Positions 45,023 through 53,020 of a stretch of 64,000 bases of DNA are shown here, piece after piece. Under the pieces are notes generated by a model that saw only the letters and a program-made list of their open reading frames with translations, ran no database searches and had not been told where the DNA came from. The stretch comes from Candidatus Gastranaerophilales bacterium (GTDB lineage Bacteria > Cyanobacteriota > Vampirovibrionia > Gastranaerophilales > Gastranaerophilaceae). Position 1 is the first letter of the stretch. Each line of letters begins with the position of its first letter. Made by a program: the position numbers and the translations under genes. The stretch spans positions 1 through 64,000 of the forward strand of contig CALUUI010000012.1 in NCBI GenBank assembly GCA_944323925.1, given 5' to 3'.

Positions 45023-45932
45023 CTTTTGTTGGTATAAATACTCTAATACCTTCACCGTTCGACGGGTATCTTATACTGTTTTGAATATGGTCTGAACCAA
45101 CACTCCCGTTACCTGTAGCAATTACTACGTGCCCAAATACAGGGTTGTATCGACATGCTTTTCTTGCATATACAATTACTGATCCGGCTGGGAGTTCTTT
45201 TAATTCATCAGCACTATCCACATTGATTTCTGTAAAATGACTATCTTTTGATAATACTTCTGCTCTTGTATATGCGTGGCCATCTCTTTTGGCATTTATA
45301 CCATTTGCTTCTAATGAATCGTTTACAAATTGAGCACAATCTCCAGTGCCACCTGTTACATTTGATATCATGTGTTTTGCTAAATTGTGTCCAAGGGTAG
45401 AGTCATATTCGACACCTTTTTCTTTTAGTTGTTCTTCAAACTTTTTATCGTTTGTATTGATATTTTTTAATAATGTTTCTTTTCTATTACTGCTTGTTTG
45501 AATACTATTATATGTTGTGCTTATTTTTCCTTCAGAGGGCTTATCATCTTTTTCATACTTCCCGCTTGGAGGTGGAAAGGTTAATTCTCCAAATCCTAAA
45601 TTTGGTTTCATTGAGTAGTTTGTACCAGTATTCTGAAAATTGTTTGATAAATCTAATGTTGGAAACTGTATGTTATTAAATATATTTCCAAAATTAAAAT
45701 TATTCATTACTTGAAATTGAAATTGAAATGGATTAAATCCACCAGTAAAAAATGAGGTTAAATAACTAAAAAATGGATTCATTGGCATTATTGTTAATGG
45801 GGTATAGCCAATGTTAAAATTAAATAACGGTGTTACTCCAAAAGTATTGTTTGGAACTGCATTATAACTGTTCCAAGTATACCCGAAATTATATTTATTA
45901 AGATTATAATTAGTGTAATTATCAATACTCAT
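45012..45932 (-). CDS. CHAP/NlpC-like cysteine peptidase with Asn/Phe-rich N-terminus
   Basis: 306 residues. Residues 1-120 are low complexity (Asn, Phe, Tyr, Pro), containing MNPFFSYLTSFFTGG and FNPFQFQFQVMNN. The C-terminal domain (about 180-300) has C199 in TGDCAQFVNDSLEANG and H268 in FGHVVIATGNG, the Cys-His pair of CHAP/NlpC-P60 peptidoglycan amidases. A cell-wall hydrolase or toxin-like effector is inferred. No signal peptide is obvious, so an alternative secretion route or intracellular role is possible. AAGGAG precedes the ATG. Confidence 0.7.
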   Translation of the reverse strand: MSIDNYTNYNLNKYNFGYTWNSYNAVPNNTFGVTPLFNFNIGYTPLTIMPMNPFFSYLTSFFTGGFNPFQFQFQVMNNFNFGNIFNNIQFPTLDLSNNFQNTGTNYSMKPNLGFGELTFPPPSGKYEKDDKPSEGKISTTYNSIQTSSNRKETLLKNINTNDKKFEEQLKEKGVEYDSTLGHNLAKHMISNVTGGTGDCAQFVNDSLEANGINAKRDGHAYTRAEVLSKDSHFTEINVDSADELKELPAGSVIVYARKACRYNPVFGHVVIATGNGSVGSDHIQNSIRYPSNGEGIRVFIPTKAIA

Positions 45933-45958
45933 AAATATATATTTCTCCTTATATATAT

Positions 45959-45974
45959 AAAGTATATATACTTT
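45959..45974. repeat. 16-bp AT-rich palindrome upstream of the CHAP-like gene
   Basis: AAAGTATATATACTTT is a perfect palindrome 27 bases upstream of the CHAP-like start. A possible operator, although purely AT-rich palindromes arise often in this genome. Confidence 0.35.
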
Positions 45975-45989
45975 TTATATTTGACTTTT

Positions 45990-46017
45990 TTGACGAGTTT
46001 GTAAACTTTTGTAAATA
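45990..46017 (+). promoter_or_regulatory. Possible recN promoter
   Basis: TTGACG (45990-45995), 16 bases, TAAATA (46012-46017). It would give a leader of about 30 bases before ATG 46053, which lacks a clear Shine-Dalgarno sequence. Confidence 0.4.
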
Positions 46018-46052
46018 TTGATTTGAATGTGTATTTAGGCTAATTTATAAGT

Positions 46053-47702
46053 ATGTTATCGAAATTGTTTATAAAAAATTTTATATTAATAGATGAGCTT
46101 TTATTAGAGTTTGATAAGGGTTTAAATATTATAACCGGCGAAACCGGTGCAGGTAAAAGTATTATTATAAATGCGATTGATATAGCTCTAGGTGCAAAGA
46201 CTTCAAAAGAGCATATAAAAACTGGAACTGAGAAAGCTATAATTGAGTTAACATTATTAAATAGAGCTCATAATCTGGATGAATTTTATGAAACTTATGG
46301 TGTTGATAATACAGGTGATGAAGTTGTAATAACCAGAGAGATATCTCCATCCGGTAGTCGTGCGAAGGTTAATGGTTGCATGGTTAATCAAGAGGCAATT
46401 AGATATTTAAGGGATGTATTTATAGATATCCATTCACAACACCAGACGTATTCTTTTATGAAGCCTAAAAGTCATATATTGTTATTGGATAATTATGCAA
46501 AAGCTACTTTACAACCATATTTGGATGAGTATAAATTGGTTTGGCAAAATTATCTTAACCTAAAGTCATTGTTAGAAAAGGTAAGAAATTCTAATCAGCT
46601 AACAGAATCACAAATTGACTTTTTGAAATTTCAAGTAAAAGAAATTGAAGATGCAAATATAAAATCTATAAATGAGGATGAAGAATTAACAAAAGAAATA
46701 AGTGTTCTTGAAAATGCTGAGAAGTTAAAGGAATTATCAGGTTCTATAGCTTGGGCAATAAGTAATGATGATGCTTCAATTTTAGAGGGCTTAAGTCAAG
46801 TTAGAAAAAATCTATCAGCAATAGTTGCTATAGAAAGTTCTATGTCTGATACAGAAGAAGAATTGCTGGGAGTTATTGAGAGTGTTAAAAATATAGCTTC
46901 CATTTTAAGAAATTATTCTCAAGAATTAGATAATGATACCGAAAGGTTGAATGAATTGCAAGAGAGAATGTTTTTATTAGAAAAACTTAAACGGAAATAT
47001 GGCGGGACATTAGAAAGTGTTTTAAATACTTTGTATGAGTCACAAAAAGAACTTTCTCAAATTGAAACAAGAGATTCTGATGAGCAGCAGATATTAAAGG
47101 ATGTTGACGAGGCGAACAAAAAGTTAATTTCAATTGCCTCTGTAATAACTGAAAAAAGAAAAACTTACGCCGAAGTTTTATCCTGCATGATATCAGAAAA
47201 ATTGGCGGCGCTTGAGTTACCGAAAGCAAAATTTTTAATTGATGTTAAACCTACGGAGTTAACATATAATGGCGCTGATGAAGTTGAGTTTTTAATATCA
47301 ACAAACGTATCGGAGAGCCCAAAGCCTCTTATAAAAGTTGCTTCAGGAGGTGAAATCTCTCGTGTTATGTTAGCTTTAAAAGTTATATTTGCACAGAGTG
47401 ATGACATTGATACGGTCATTTTTGATGAAATTGATACAGGTATTTCAGGTAAAGCGGCACAAAGTGTTGCAGATGAAGTTAAAGAGCTCGCGAATTACAG
47501 ACAAATTATTATGATTACTCATCAGGCTATTATTGCTTCTCGATCAGATAGACATTTTTATGTCGCTAAATCTCAAGAAGATTCTACAAAAGTTTCTGTT
47601 AAAGTTTTATCCGCTGAGGAGAAAATTAATGCTGTAGCTGAACTGGCGGGTGGTGTACTATCAGATGTTTCTATACAATTTGCAAAGACATTAATAAAAT
47701 AG
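46053..47702 (+). CDS. recN: DNA repair protein RecN
   Basis: SMC-like ATPase that organises DNA ends in double-strand break repair. 549 residues: N-terminal Walker A GETGAGKS (29-36) in a NIITGETGAGKSI context, a long central coiled coil (about 150-390), and C-terminal signature VASGGEISRVMLALK followed by the Walker B VIFDEIDTGISG. The start matches the family beginning (LFIKNFILIDELLLEF). There is no Shine-Dalgarno sequence. Confidence 0.97.
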   Translation: MLSKLFIKNFILIDELLLEFDKGLNIITGETGAGKSIIINAIDIALGAKTSKEHIKTGTEKAIIELTLLNRAHNLDEFYETYGVDNTGDEVVITREISPSGSRAKVNGCMVNQEAIRYLRDVFIDIHSQHQTYSFMKPKSHILLLDNYAKATLQPYLDEYKLVWQNYLNLKSLLEKVRNSNQLTESQIDFLKFQVKEIEDANIKSINEDEELTKEISVLENAEKLKELSGSIAWAISNDDASILEGLSQVRKNLSAIVAIESSMSDTEEELLGVIESVKNIASILRNYSQELDNDTERLNELQERMFLLEKLKRKYGGTLESVLNTLYESQKELSQIETRDSDEQQILKDVDEANKKLISIASVITEKRKTYAEVLSCMISEKLAALELPKAKFLIDVKPTELTYNGADEVEFLISTNVSESPKPLIKVASGGEISRVMLALKVIFAQSDDIDTVIFDEIDTGISGKAAQSVADEVKELANYRQIIMITHQAIIASRSDRHFYVAKSQEDSTKVSVKVLSAEEKINAVAELAGGVLSDVSIQFAKTLIK

Positions 47703-47782
47703 GGTAATTAGTTTAGTGAATGTTTTTTTGATTAATTGACTTATTATAATGACAGTTAATAAAAACCTTTTGGAGGTCAATT

Positions 47783-48103
47783 ATGAAAAAGATATTTATG
47801 ATATTGTTGATAATTTTTTCAATAGTTAGTGCTGTAAATGCTGTTTGCTCAATCGATGATCCTGATATGGTATGCTCAACAAGCGATTCAGCATTATTGA
47901 GAGAACCTTATAAACCTATTTATAAGGATTATAGCGGAACTGCAGATTTAGGCGGCTCGCCTTTTATAAGGTTGGCACCTGTTGATAGAAGTGATGTTGA
48001 AAGAACATTTAAAGATCACAATGACTTACAGAATATTCCTGATTATACATCCAATTGTCAGTTTGGCGTCTGTTTACCTACTAATGAGTCTAGCAATAAG
48101 TAA
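47783..48103 (+). CDS. Small secreted protein, unknown
   Basis: 106 residues with a classic signal peptide (KKIFMILLIIFSIVSAVNA, cleavage near residue 20). The mature part has four cysteines (VCSIDDP, VCSTSDS, SNCQFGVC) that could form two disulfides in the periplasm. No known domain. GGAGG precedes the ATG. It is convergent with the HELGH gene. Confidence 0.7.
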   Translation: MKKIFMILLIIFSIVSAVNAVCSIDDPDMVCSTSDSALLREPYKPIYKDYSGTADLGGSPFIRLAPVDRSDVERTFKDHNDLQNIPDYTSNCQFGVCLPTNESSNK

Positions 48104-48104
48104 C

Positions 48105-48944
48105 TTATTGCATTGGAATGCCGGTTTTTACAGAGAGTTTAGATGCTACACCTAGACCTATTCCGCCTAATAGATACGTTAGCCAGGCCAGTATATAATT
48201 TTTTCTTAGCACACCTAAATTTATGCCTTTACCTGCTAATGTTGTCTTTGCAGCTTTTATCCCTCGAATTGAAGCAATACCTTCCTCTATTATGGTTGGG
48301 AGGTATGCCATAAAGCCTAATATACCGGCATTCTTTTCTATAAATGTTTCTTCTCTTGAATTCTTTTTCTTTGTTAAATAATTTAGGGCAATTAAGGCTG
48401 TCGGAATTACAGGTAAGTACCTTCTTGATTTTTGTAGTAATTTTAAAAATGGCTTTTTAGCGTTTATTGCATGTCCCAGCTCGTGTTGAATAAGAGAAGG
48501 TTTACTTGTTGGCGCTACTGCGACTTTCCCGAATAGGCTTTCTGTATAAAAGGCATTTTCTCCCTTGGCGACTTCTTTTAAATTATTTACAGATATACCG
48601 GATTGTAAACTTACTAATTGAATGTTTTTCGGATTTACAAAATATACATCTACATCAAGATTATTATTTTTTAACATTGATTGAGTGACTTTTTTTACGT
48701 TTTCTGGCGTTGTATATTCTTTACCTTTTGCCATTAATTTTGCTACTTTATTTGATAATAAGTTGATCCCCTCTGAGGCTAAATATAATCCGCCTATTGA
48801 TAATAATTTGCTTCCCCCGTCTTTATTATTTTCATTTTCAGTACTATTTTGATTATAGCTATTGTAACTATAACCTTCATATGAACCAAAATTTTTTATG
48901 TTTTGTCCTACACTTCGTATTTGCATGGCATTTATATAAAACAT
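48105..48944 (-). CDS. Membrane HELGH zinc metallopeptidase-like protein
   Basis: 279 residues. A HExxH site (H154, E155, H158 in LIQHELGHAI) lies on a soluble part, followed by membrane segments at about 178-195, 207-225 and 250-268. E220 or E221 (PTIIEEGIASIRG) could be the third ligand, as in gluzincin-type helices. The order of a zinc helix followed by membrane helices recalls M48/M50-like membrane proteases, but the family is not certain. Residues 20-45 are Asn/Ser rich. M7 is an alternative start; neither start has a Shine-Dalgarno sequence. Confidence 0.65.
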   Translation of the reverse strand: MFYINAMQIRSVGQNIKNFGSYEGYSYNSYNQNSTENENNKDGGSKLLSIGGLYLASEGINLLSNKVAKLMAKGKEYTTPENVKKVTQSMLKNNNLDVDVYFVNPKNIQLVSLQSGISVNNLKEVAKGENAFYTESLFGKVAVAPTSKPSLIQHELGHAINAKKPFLKLLQKSRRYLPVIPTALIALNYLTKKKNSREETFIEKNAGILGFMAYLPTIIEEGIASIRGIKAAKTTLAGKGINLGVLRKNYILAWLTYLLGGIGLGVASKLSVKTGIPMQ

Positions 48945-49006
48945 ATAATATTTAAAAATTGCCTTTTCTTCGAGTTGTTTTATATAAAAATTTACAAAAA
49001 TATAAA

Positions 49007-49035
49007 TAGACTTAAGGTTTATTCTTGGTTATAAT
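49007..49035 (+). promoter_or_regulatory. Promoter of the purD-like/lpt operon, likely leaderless
   Basis: TAGACT (49007-49012), 17 bases, TATAAT (49030-49035). ATG 49042 starts six bases after the -10, at the expected transcription start, and no Shine-Dalgarno sequence exists. Confidence 0.6.
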
Positions 49036-49041
49036 TGTTTT

Positions 49042-50283
49042 ATGAGAAAAATTTTGTTATTAGGAAAGAGTGCTAAAACTTATGCATTAGCTAAATATTT
49101 GTCAGCAATGGCAGATATTTATGTATCTTTTAACTCTAATGCTATTTCCGAATTCGCTACTTGTGTGGATTTTGATTCTTTAGATTATTTAGCTATTGCT
49201 GATTTTGTACAAAATAATGATATTTCTTTAACTATACCTGTTGACTCTGAGTTCATTACTTTAGATTTGCTTTCTATCTTTGATGAAAAAAAATTACAAA
49301 TATTTTCCCCTGTATTTGATATATCTGAATTGGTTAATGATAAAGTCGCGGTTAAAAAGTTACTTTATAAGCTGCATGCTCCAGTCCCTAGATTCGCATC
49401 TTTTGATAAGGCTTCTGTTGCTTATGATTATTTAAAAAACGCTAAATTCCCTATTATTATAAAATCGAATATTTCTGAGTACGCTACAATTTGTGTTAAT
49501 GAAAAAATTGCTAAAAATGCCATTGATGATTTGGTTTTAAGAAATGAAACAATCCTAATTGAAGAATATATATACGGTAAGACATTTACTGTTTATTATA
49601 TTTCTGATGGATATAGAGCACTCCCCATCGGAAACTCTTTGAACTATAATTTTTCGCTTGATGGTGATGGTGGGGTACTTACAAATGGAATCGGTTCTTG
49701 CTCGCCTTTTTATAAATTGACGGATTCTCATATTGATTATTTGACTTCAGGAATTGTTAATCCTATTTTAGAGTATTATGAACAGCAAAATAAAATTTTT
49801 TCAGGAATATTTGGTTTAGAGTGTATTTTAACTGCTGATGACAGAATCTTTGTTAATAATATTAAATACTTTATATCAGACATTGATATTGCTTCAATTC
49901 TTAATTTACTTGATATTGATTTGATTAAAGTTATTGATGATTGTAATATGGGAATTTTTGCTGATACGTATGAATTTATTCCTCAAAATGAACAGTATGC
50001 AATATCTGCAATGCTTTCTTCAAAAAATGAGGGGCAGGTTATTTCCGGACTTAATGCTTTGGATGAGCAAACAATTATTACTTTATATAATTTAGAAAAG
50101 AATAAATATTTAGAATATGAAACATTGAAAGGTAAAAATATTATTTTAACGACTGTAGCGGGTACTATTTCTCGGGCAAGAGAAAAACTTTATCAAGAAA
50201 TTAATGAGATTAATTTTAATGGTAAAACTTACAGAAGAGATATTGGTGCGGTGATGTCACAAAATAGAGGTTTATTAGTATGA
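49042..50283 (+). CDS. Degenerate PurD-like ATP-grasp protein in an lpt operon
   Basis: 413 residues, the length of glycinamide ribonucleotide synthetase. Colinear PurD features remain: the N-terminal KILLLGKSAKTYALAKYL, VNDKVAVKKLLYKLHAPVP, the LIEEYIYGKTF segment, LDGDGGVLTNGIGSCSP (for DGDxGPNTGGMGAYSP), and the C-terminal NGKTYRRDIGAV. But the glycine-rich nucleotide loop (AxGKGV) reads NISEYATI, and the metal-binding ExNxRFGDPE is replaced by NNIKYFISDID. Catalysis of the PurD reaction is doubtful. It shares four bases with lptB (ATGA), so a role linked to envelope transport or a lineage-specific ligase is inferred. Confidence 0.7.
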   Translation: MRKILLLGKSAKTYALAKYLSAMADIYVSFNSNAISEFATCVDFDSLDYLAIADFVQNNDISLTIPVDSEFITLDLLSIFDEKKLQIFSPVFDISELVNDKVAVKKLLYKLHAPVPRFASFDKASVAYDYLKNAKFPIIIKSNISEYATICVNEKIAKNAIDDLVLRNETILIEEYIYGKTFTVYYISDGYRALPIGNSLNYNFSLDGDGGVLTNGIGSCSPFYKLTDSHIDYLTSGIVNPILEYYEQQNKIFSGIFGLECILTADDRIFVNNIKYFISDIDIASILNLLDIDLIKVIDDCNMGIFADTYEFIPQNEQYAISAMLSSKNEGQVISGLNALDEQTIITLYNLEKNKYLEYETLKGKNIILTTVAGTISRAREKLYQEINEINFNGKTYRRDIGAVMSQNRGLLV

Positions 50284-51005
50284 AAATAGAAGCATTTAAT
50301 CTTGTTAAGGTTTATGGTGATAGAAGTGTTGTTAATGACGTTTCGTTTTATATAAATAAAGGAGAAGTCGTTTGCTTGCTTGGACCTAACGGTGCTGGTA
50401 AGACTACGACTTTTTATATGATTGTTGGTTTAGTTAAGCCGTATTCCGGAAAAGTTATGTTTAATGGAGAAGATATTTCTACTTGGCCTATGAATTTGAG
50501 AGCTAAAGAGGGTATTGGTTATTTGCCGCAAGAAACTTCTATTTTTAGGAAATTATCTGTTGAAGATAATATTAAACTTGTATTAGAAATGAATGAAAAA
50601 CTCGATGCAGAAGAAAAGAAACAAAAATTAGAAGATTTGTTGACAGAGTTTGGTGTCGCGAAGTTAAGAAAATCTCAAGCTATTTCTCTATCCGGAGGTG
50701 AGCGCAGGCGTGTTGAATTGGCTAGAGCGCTCGCGGCTAGTCCTGATTTTATTCTGCTTGATGAACCATTTACAGGTATTGATCCAATTGCTATTGGAGA
50801 AATTAAAGATAATATAAGGAAACTTTCTGAGGAGAAAGGTTTAGGGGTATTAATCACTGACCATAACCCTAAAGCGACTCTTTCTATTACAGATAGAGCT
50901 TATGTAATATTTGATGGTAAAATTAAAATTCAAGGCAAAAGTGAAGAAGTTGCTGTTGACCCTGTTGCTAAAGAATTTTATCTTGGTAAGGACTTTAAAT
51001 TATGA
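50280..51005 (+). CDS. lptB: LPS export ABC transporter ATPase LptB
   Basis: ATPase that powers lipopolysaccharide extraction from the inner membrane. 241 residues with Walker A GPNGAGKTT (35-43), signature LSGGERRRVELARAL, and Walker B FILLDEPFTGIDP. The LptB-specific GYLPQETSIFRKLSVEDNI is present. ATGA overlaps join it to the genes on both sides. It implies a diderm envelope with LPS. Confidence 0.95.
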   Translation: MKIEAFNLVKVYGDRSVVNDVSFYINKGEVVCLLGPNGAGKTTTFYMIVGLVKPYSGKVMFNGEDISTWPMNLRAKEGIGYLPQETSIFRKLSVEDNIKLVLEMNEKLDAEEKKQKLEDLLTEFGVAKLRKSQAISLSGGERRRVELARALAASPDFILLDEPFTGIDPIAIGEIKDNIRKLSEEKGLGVLITDHNPKATLSITDRAYVIFDGKIKIQGKSEEVAVDPVAKEFYLGKDFKL

Positions 51006-52156
51006 TAAAAGTGTATGATAAATATATTTTTATGCAGGTTCTTATGGCGACATTGGTGGCTATAATTCTTTTTACTGTCATTTGGATTGCTCCTGAAATG
51101 CTTTTGAATACAATCAAACGTACTATTGAAGGTGTTTATACTCCGCAAGTTGCTGTTATGGTTCTGGTATGTGAGTTACCTAAAATCCTTGGTAAAGCAT
51201 TTCCTGTTGGGTTGCTTTTAGGAACTCTATTTACTTTTGATAAATTAAGTAAAGATTTTGAATTAACAATCTTTAGAGCTGCAGGAATGTCGTTTGCTCG
51301 CATTATTGCTCCTGTTGTTGTTCTATCCGTTATTGTTACTTATTTTTGTTTTGTTACTTATGATAAGTTAATTCCTTATTCTTGTGAAAAATTAAATGAG
51401 ATAAAAAAGGTTAATCCTGTTTCTCAGTTTGTTTATATTAAAAAAGATGTTGATAAACATCCGCTTGCAGGAATTATAGTTTCTCGCTTTAATAGAGATT
51501 CTATGGAAAATATTATAGTTCTTGATTTTGCTGATAAAGTTTATAGTGATTTACATCCTTTGACCAATATTCATGTTGGTGAAACTGGTTATATAAGAGA
51601 TGGCAAATGGACTCTTAAAAATGTAACATCTTATCAAATTTCTACTGACGGTATTTTTGAAGAAATAGCATCTCTTGATTATTTAGATATACTAAAGGGT
51701 GATGATGCATTGAATGCCAAAATTTTAATGGACTATTCTACTAAACGTGATAGAGAAATCGATAATGCCAACTTATGGAAATATATGCAGCTGTTGAAAA
51801 AAGAAAATTTAGATGAAGAATACAGACTTAATGCAAATAAGTATTATCAAAGGTATATTCATCCACTTGTTTGTATTCTTTTGGCGTTGATGGGCTGTAT
51901 CCTTGGATTTTCAAGACCTAGAGAACGTTCTTTGATTGGTTTTGTAATTGCAATTGGTTGTGTGTTTATTTATTACATTACATTACCGTTCTTTGATCTT
52001 TTAGCTGAAAAAGGTGTCCTACCACCGCTGCTGGCTGCGTCGTTCTCACCTATTTTGTTTGCGATTGCGACTTATAAGTTCTATCAGTCTAAGGAATTAT
52101 CTTCTAATATCAATTCTAAGTGTAAGCATAAATATATCCAAAAGAAAGATATGTAA
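51002..52156 (+). CDS. LptF/LptG family permease
   Basis: 384 residues, YjgP/YjgQ family: two or three N-terminal membrane helices, a periplasmic jelly-roll part (about 130-260), and three C-terminal helices (YIHPLVCILLALMGCILGFS). With LptB it forms the LPS extractor. Only one permease gene is here, so it may form a homodimer or pair with a partner elsewhere, as reported for cyanobacterial-type systems. Whether it is F or G cannot be told. Confidence 0.92.
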   Translation: MIKVYDKYIFMQVLMATLVAIILFTVIWIAPEMLLNTIKRTIEGVYTPQVAVMVLVCELPKILGKAFPVGLLLGTLFTFDKLSKDFELTIFRAAGMSFARIIAPVVVLSVIVTYFCFVTYDKLIPYSCEKLNEIKKVNPVSQFVYIKKDVDKHPLAGIIVSRFNRDSMENIIVLDFADKVYSDLHPLTNIHVGETGYIRDGKWTLKNVTSYQISTDGIFEEIASLDYLDILKGDDALNAKILMDYSTKRDREIDNANLWKYMQLLKKENLDEEYRLNANKYYQRYIHPLVCILLALMGCILGFSRPRERSLIGFVIAIGCVFIYYITLPFFDLLAEKGVLPPLLAASFSPILFAIATYKFYQSKELSSNINSKCKHKYIQKKDM

Positions 52157-52956
52157 TGAAAAAAACTCTTTTATTAATTGCTCTTTTATTTGCTAATTTA
52201 TCTGTTCATTCAGAGCCTATTATTGATTTTAATTCAGGTATATATCATATTATCTTACCTGATAAATCAACAGTAAAAAAAATGGATTTTGTTACTGTTG
52301 AAGGGTTAGAAACAAATAAACGTGTCCATCAAATGTCTAATTCTGTTCTTACAATAAATGCAGGCTTCTTTGACCCGAATAATAAAAAGACTATTTCCTA
52401 TGTTAATTCTAAAACAACAAGTGATCTTGATCCTATGTTTAATGAAGCCTTAATGCAAAATAAACAATTAAGTAGGCATTTGCCACAAATACTTAATCGA
52501 ACAGAATTTAGAATACTTGATTGCGCTAAAGGTAAAAGATTTGAGATCGAATCACATAATTCACTATTACCAGATGGATGTATATTGCTCGCATCTGCTC
52601 AAGGCGGACCGCTTATCTATCCGGATTTAAGATTGAAAGAAGAATTTTTTATCTTAACAGATAATGAGGGTAATGTTGTTAGAGAGTCTGCAAGTGTTTT
52701 GCATAAAACTGCAAGAACTATTATTGGTTTAAAAGAGGGTATAGTTCATATATTTATTATTACGAATGAAAATCCTATGGATTTATACGAGGTAAGGCAA
52801 TTGGTTGAAAAGTATAAATTAGATAAGGCTATGGCATTTGATGGCGGAAGTTCTACATCCCTCAATTACTTGAATAAGATTAATGTTGTTTCTGTTGAAG
52901 ATAAGGATTCTGATACAGGTAGGGCGTTAAAATCTTTTATGATTATTAATAAATAA
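52156..52956 (+). CDS. Exported phosphodiester glycosidase family protein (NAGPA-like)
   Basis: 266 residues with a signal peptide (KKTLLLIALLFANLSVHS). The domain matches NAGPA/DUF2233: SVLTINAGFFDPNNKKTIS, ILLASAQGGPLIYPD, ARTIIGLKEGIVHIFIIT and AMAFDGGSSTSLNY. Family members hydrolyse phosphodiester-linked sugars or modify envelope glycans. Its one-base overlap (TAATG) with the LPS permease suggests an envelope polysaccharide substrate in the periplasm. Confidence 0.88.
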   Translation: MKKTLLLIALLFANLSVHSEPIIDFNSGIYHIILPDKSTVKKMDFVTVEGLETNKRVHQMSNSVLTINAGFFDPNNKKTISYVNSKTTSDLDPMFNEALMQNKQLSRHLPQILNRTEFRILDCAKGKRFEIESHNSLLPDGCILLASAQGGPLIYPDLRLKEEFFILTDNEGNVVRESASVLHKTARTIIGLKEGIVHIFIITNENPMDLYEVRQLVEKYKLDKAMAFDGGSSTSLNYLNKINVVSVEDKDSDTGRALKSFMIINK

Positions 52957-52971
52957 ATATAAAAATAAATA

Positions 52972-53003
52972 AAAAAAGAGGTAAAATACTTTACCTCTTT
53001 TTT
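52972..53003. terminator. Terminator after the lpt operon
   Basis: An inverted repeat AAAAAAGAGGTAAA / TTTACCTCTTTTTT around a few bases, with T runs on both strands. It serves the operon and the convergent SLH gene. Confidence 0.8.
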
Positions 53004-53020
53004 AGTATGTTAATAATATA

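Noticed and set aside
46024-46051. TTGAAT-17-TATAAG promoter just before recN
   Set aside because: Transcription would start beyond the recN start codon, whose position is fixed by family similarity.
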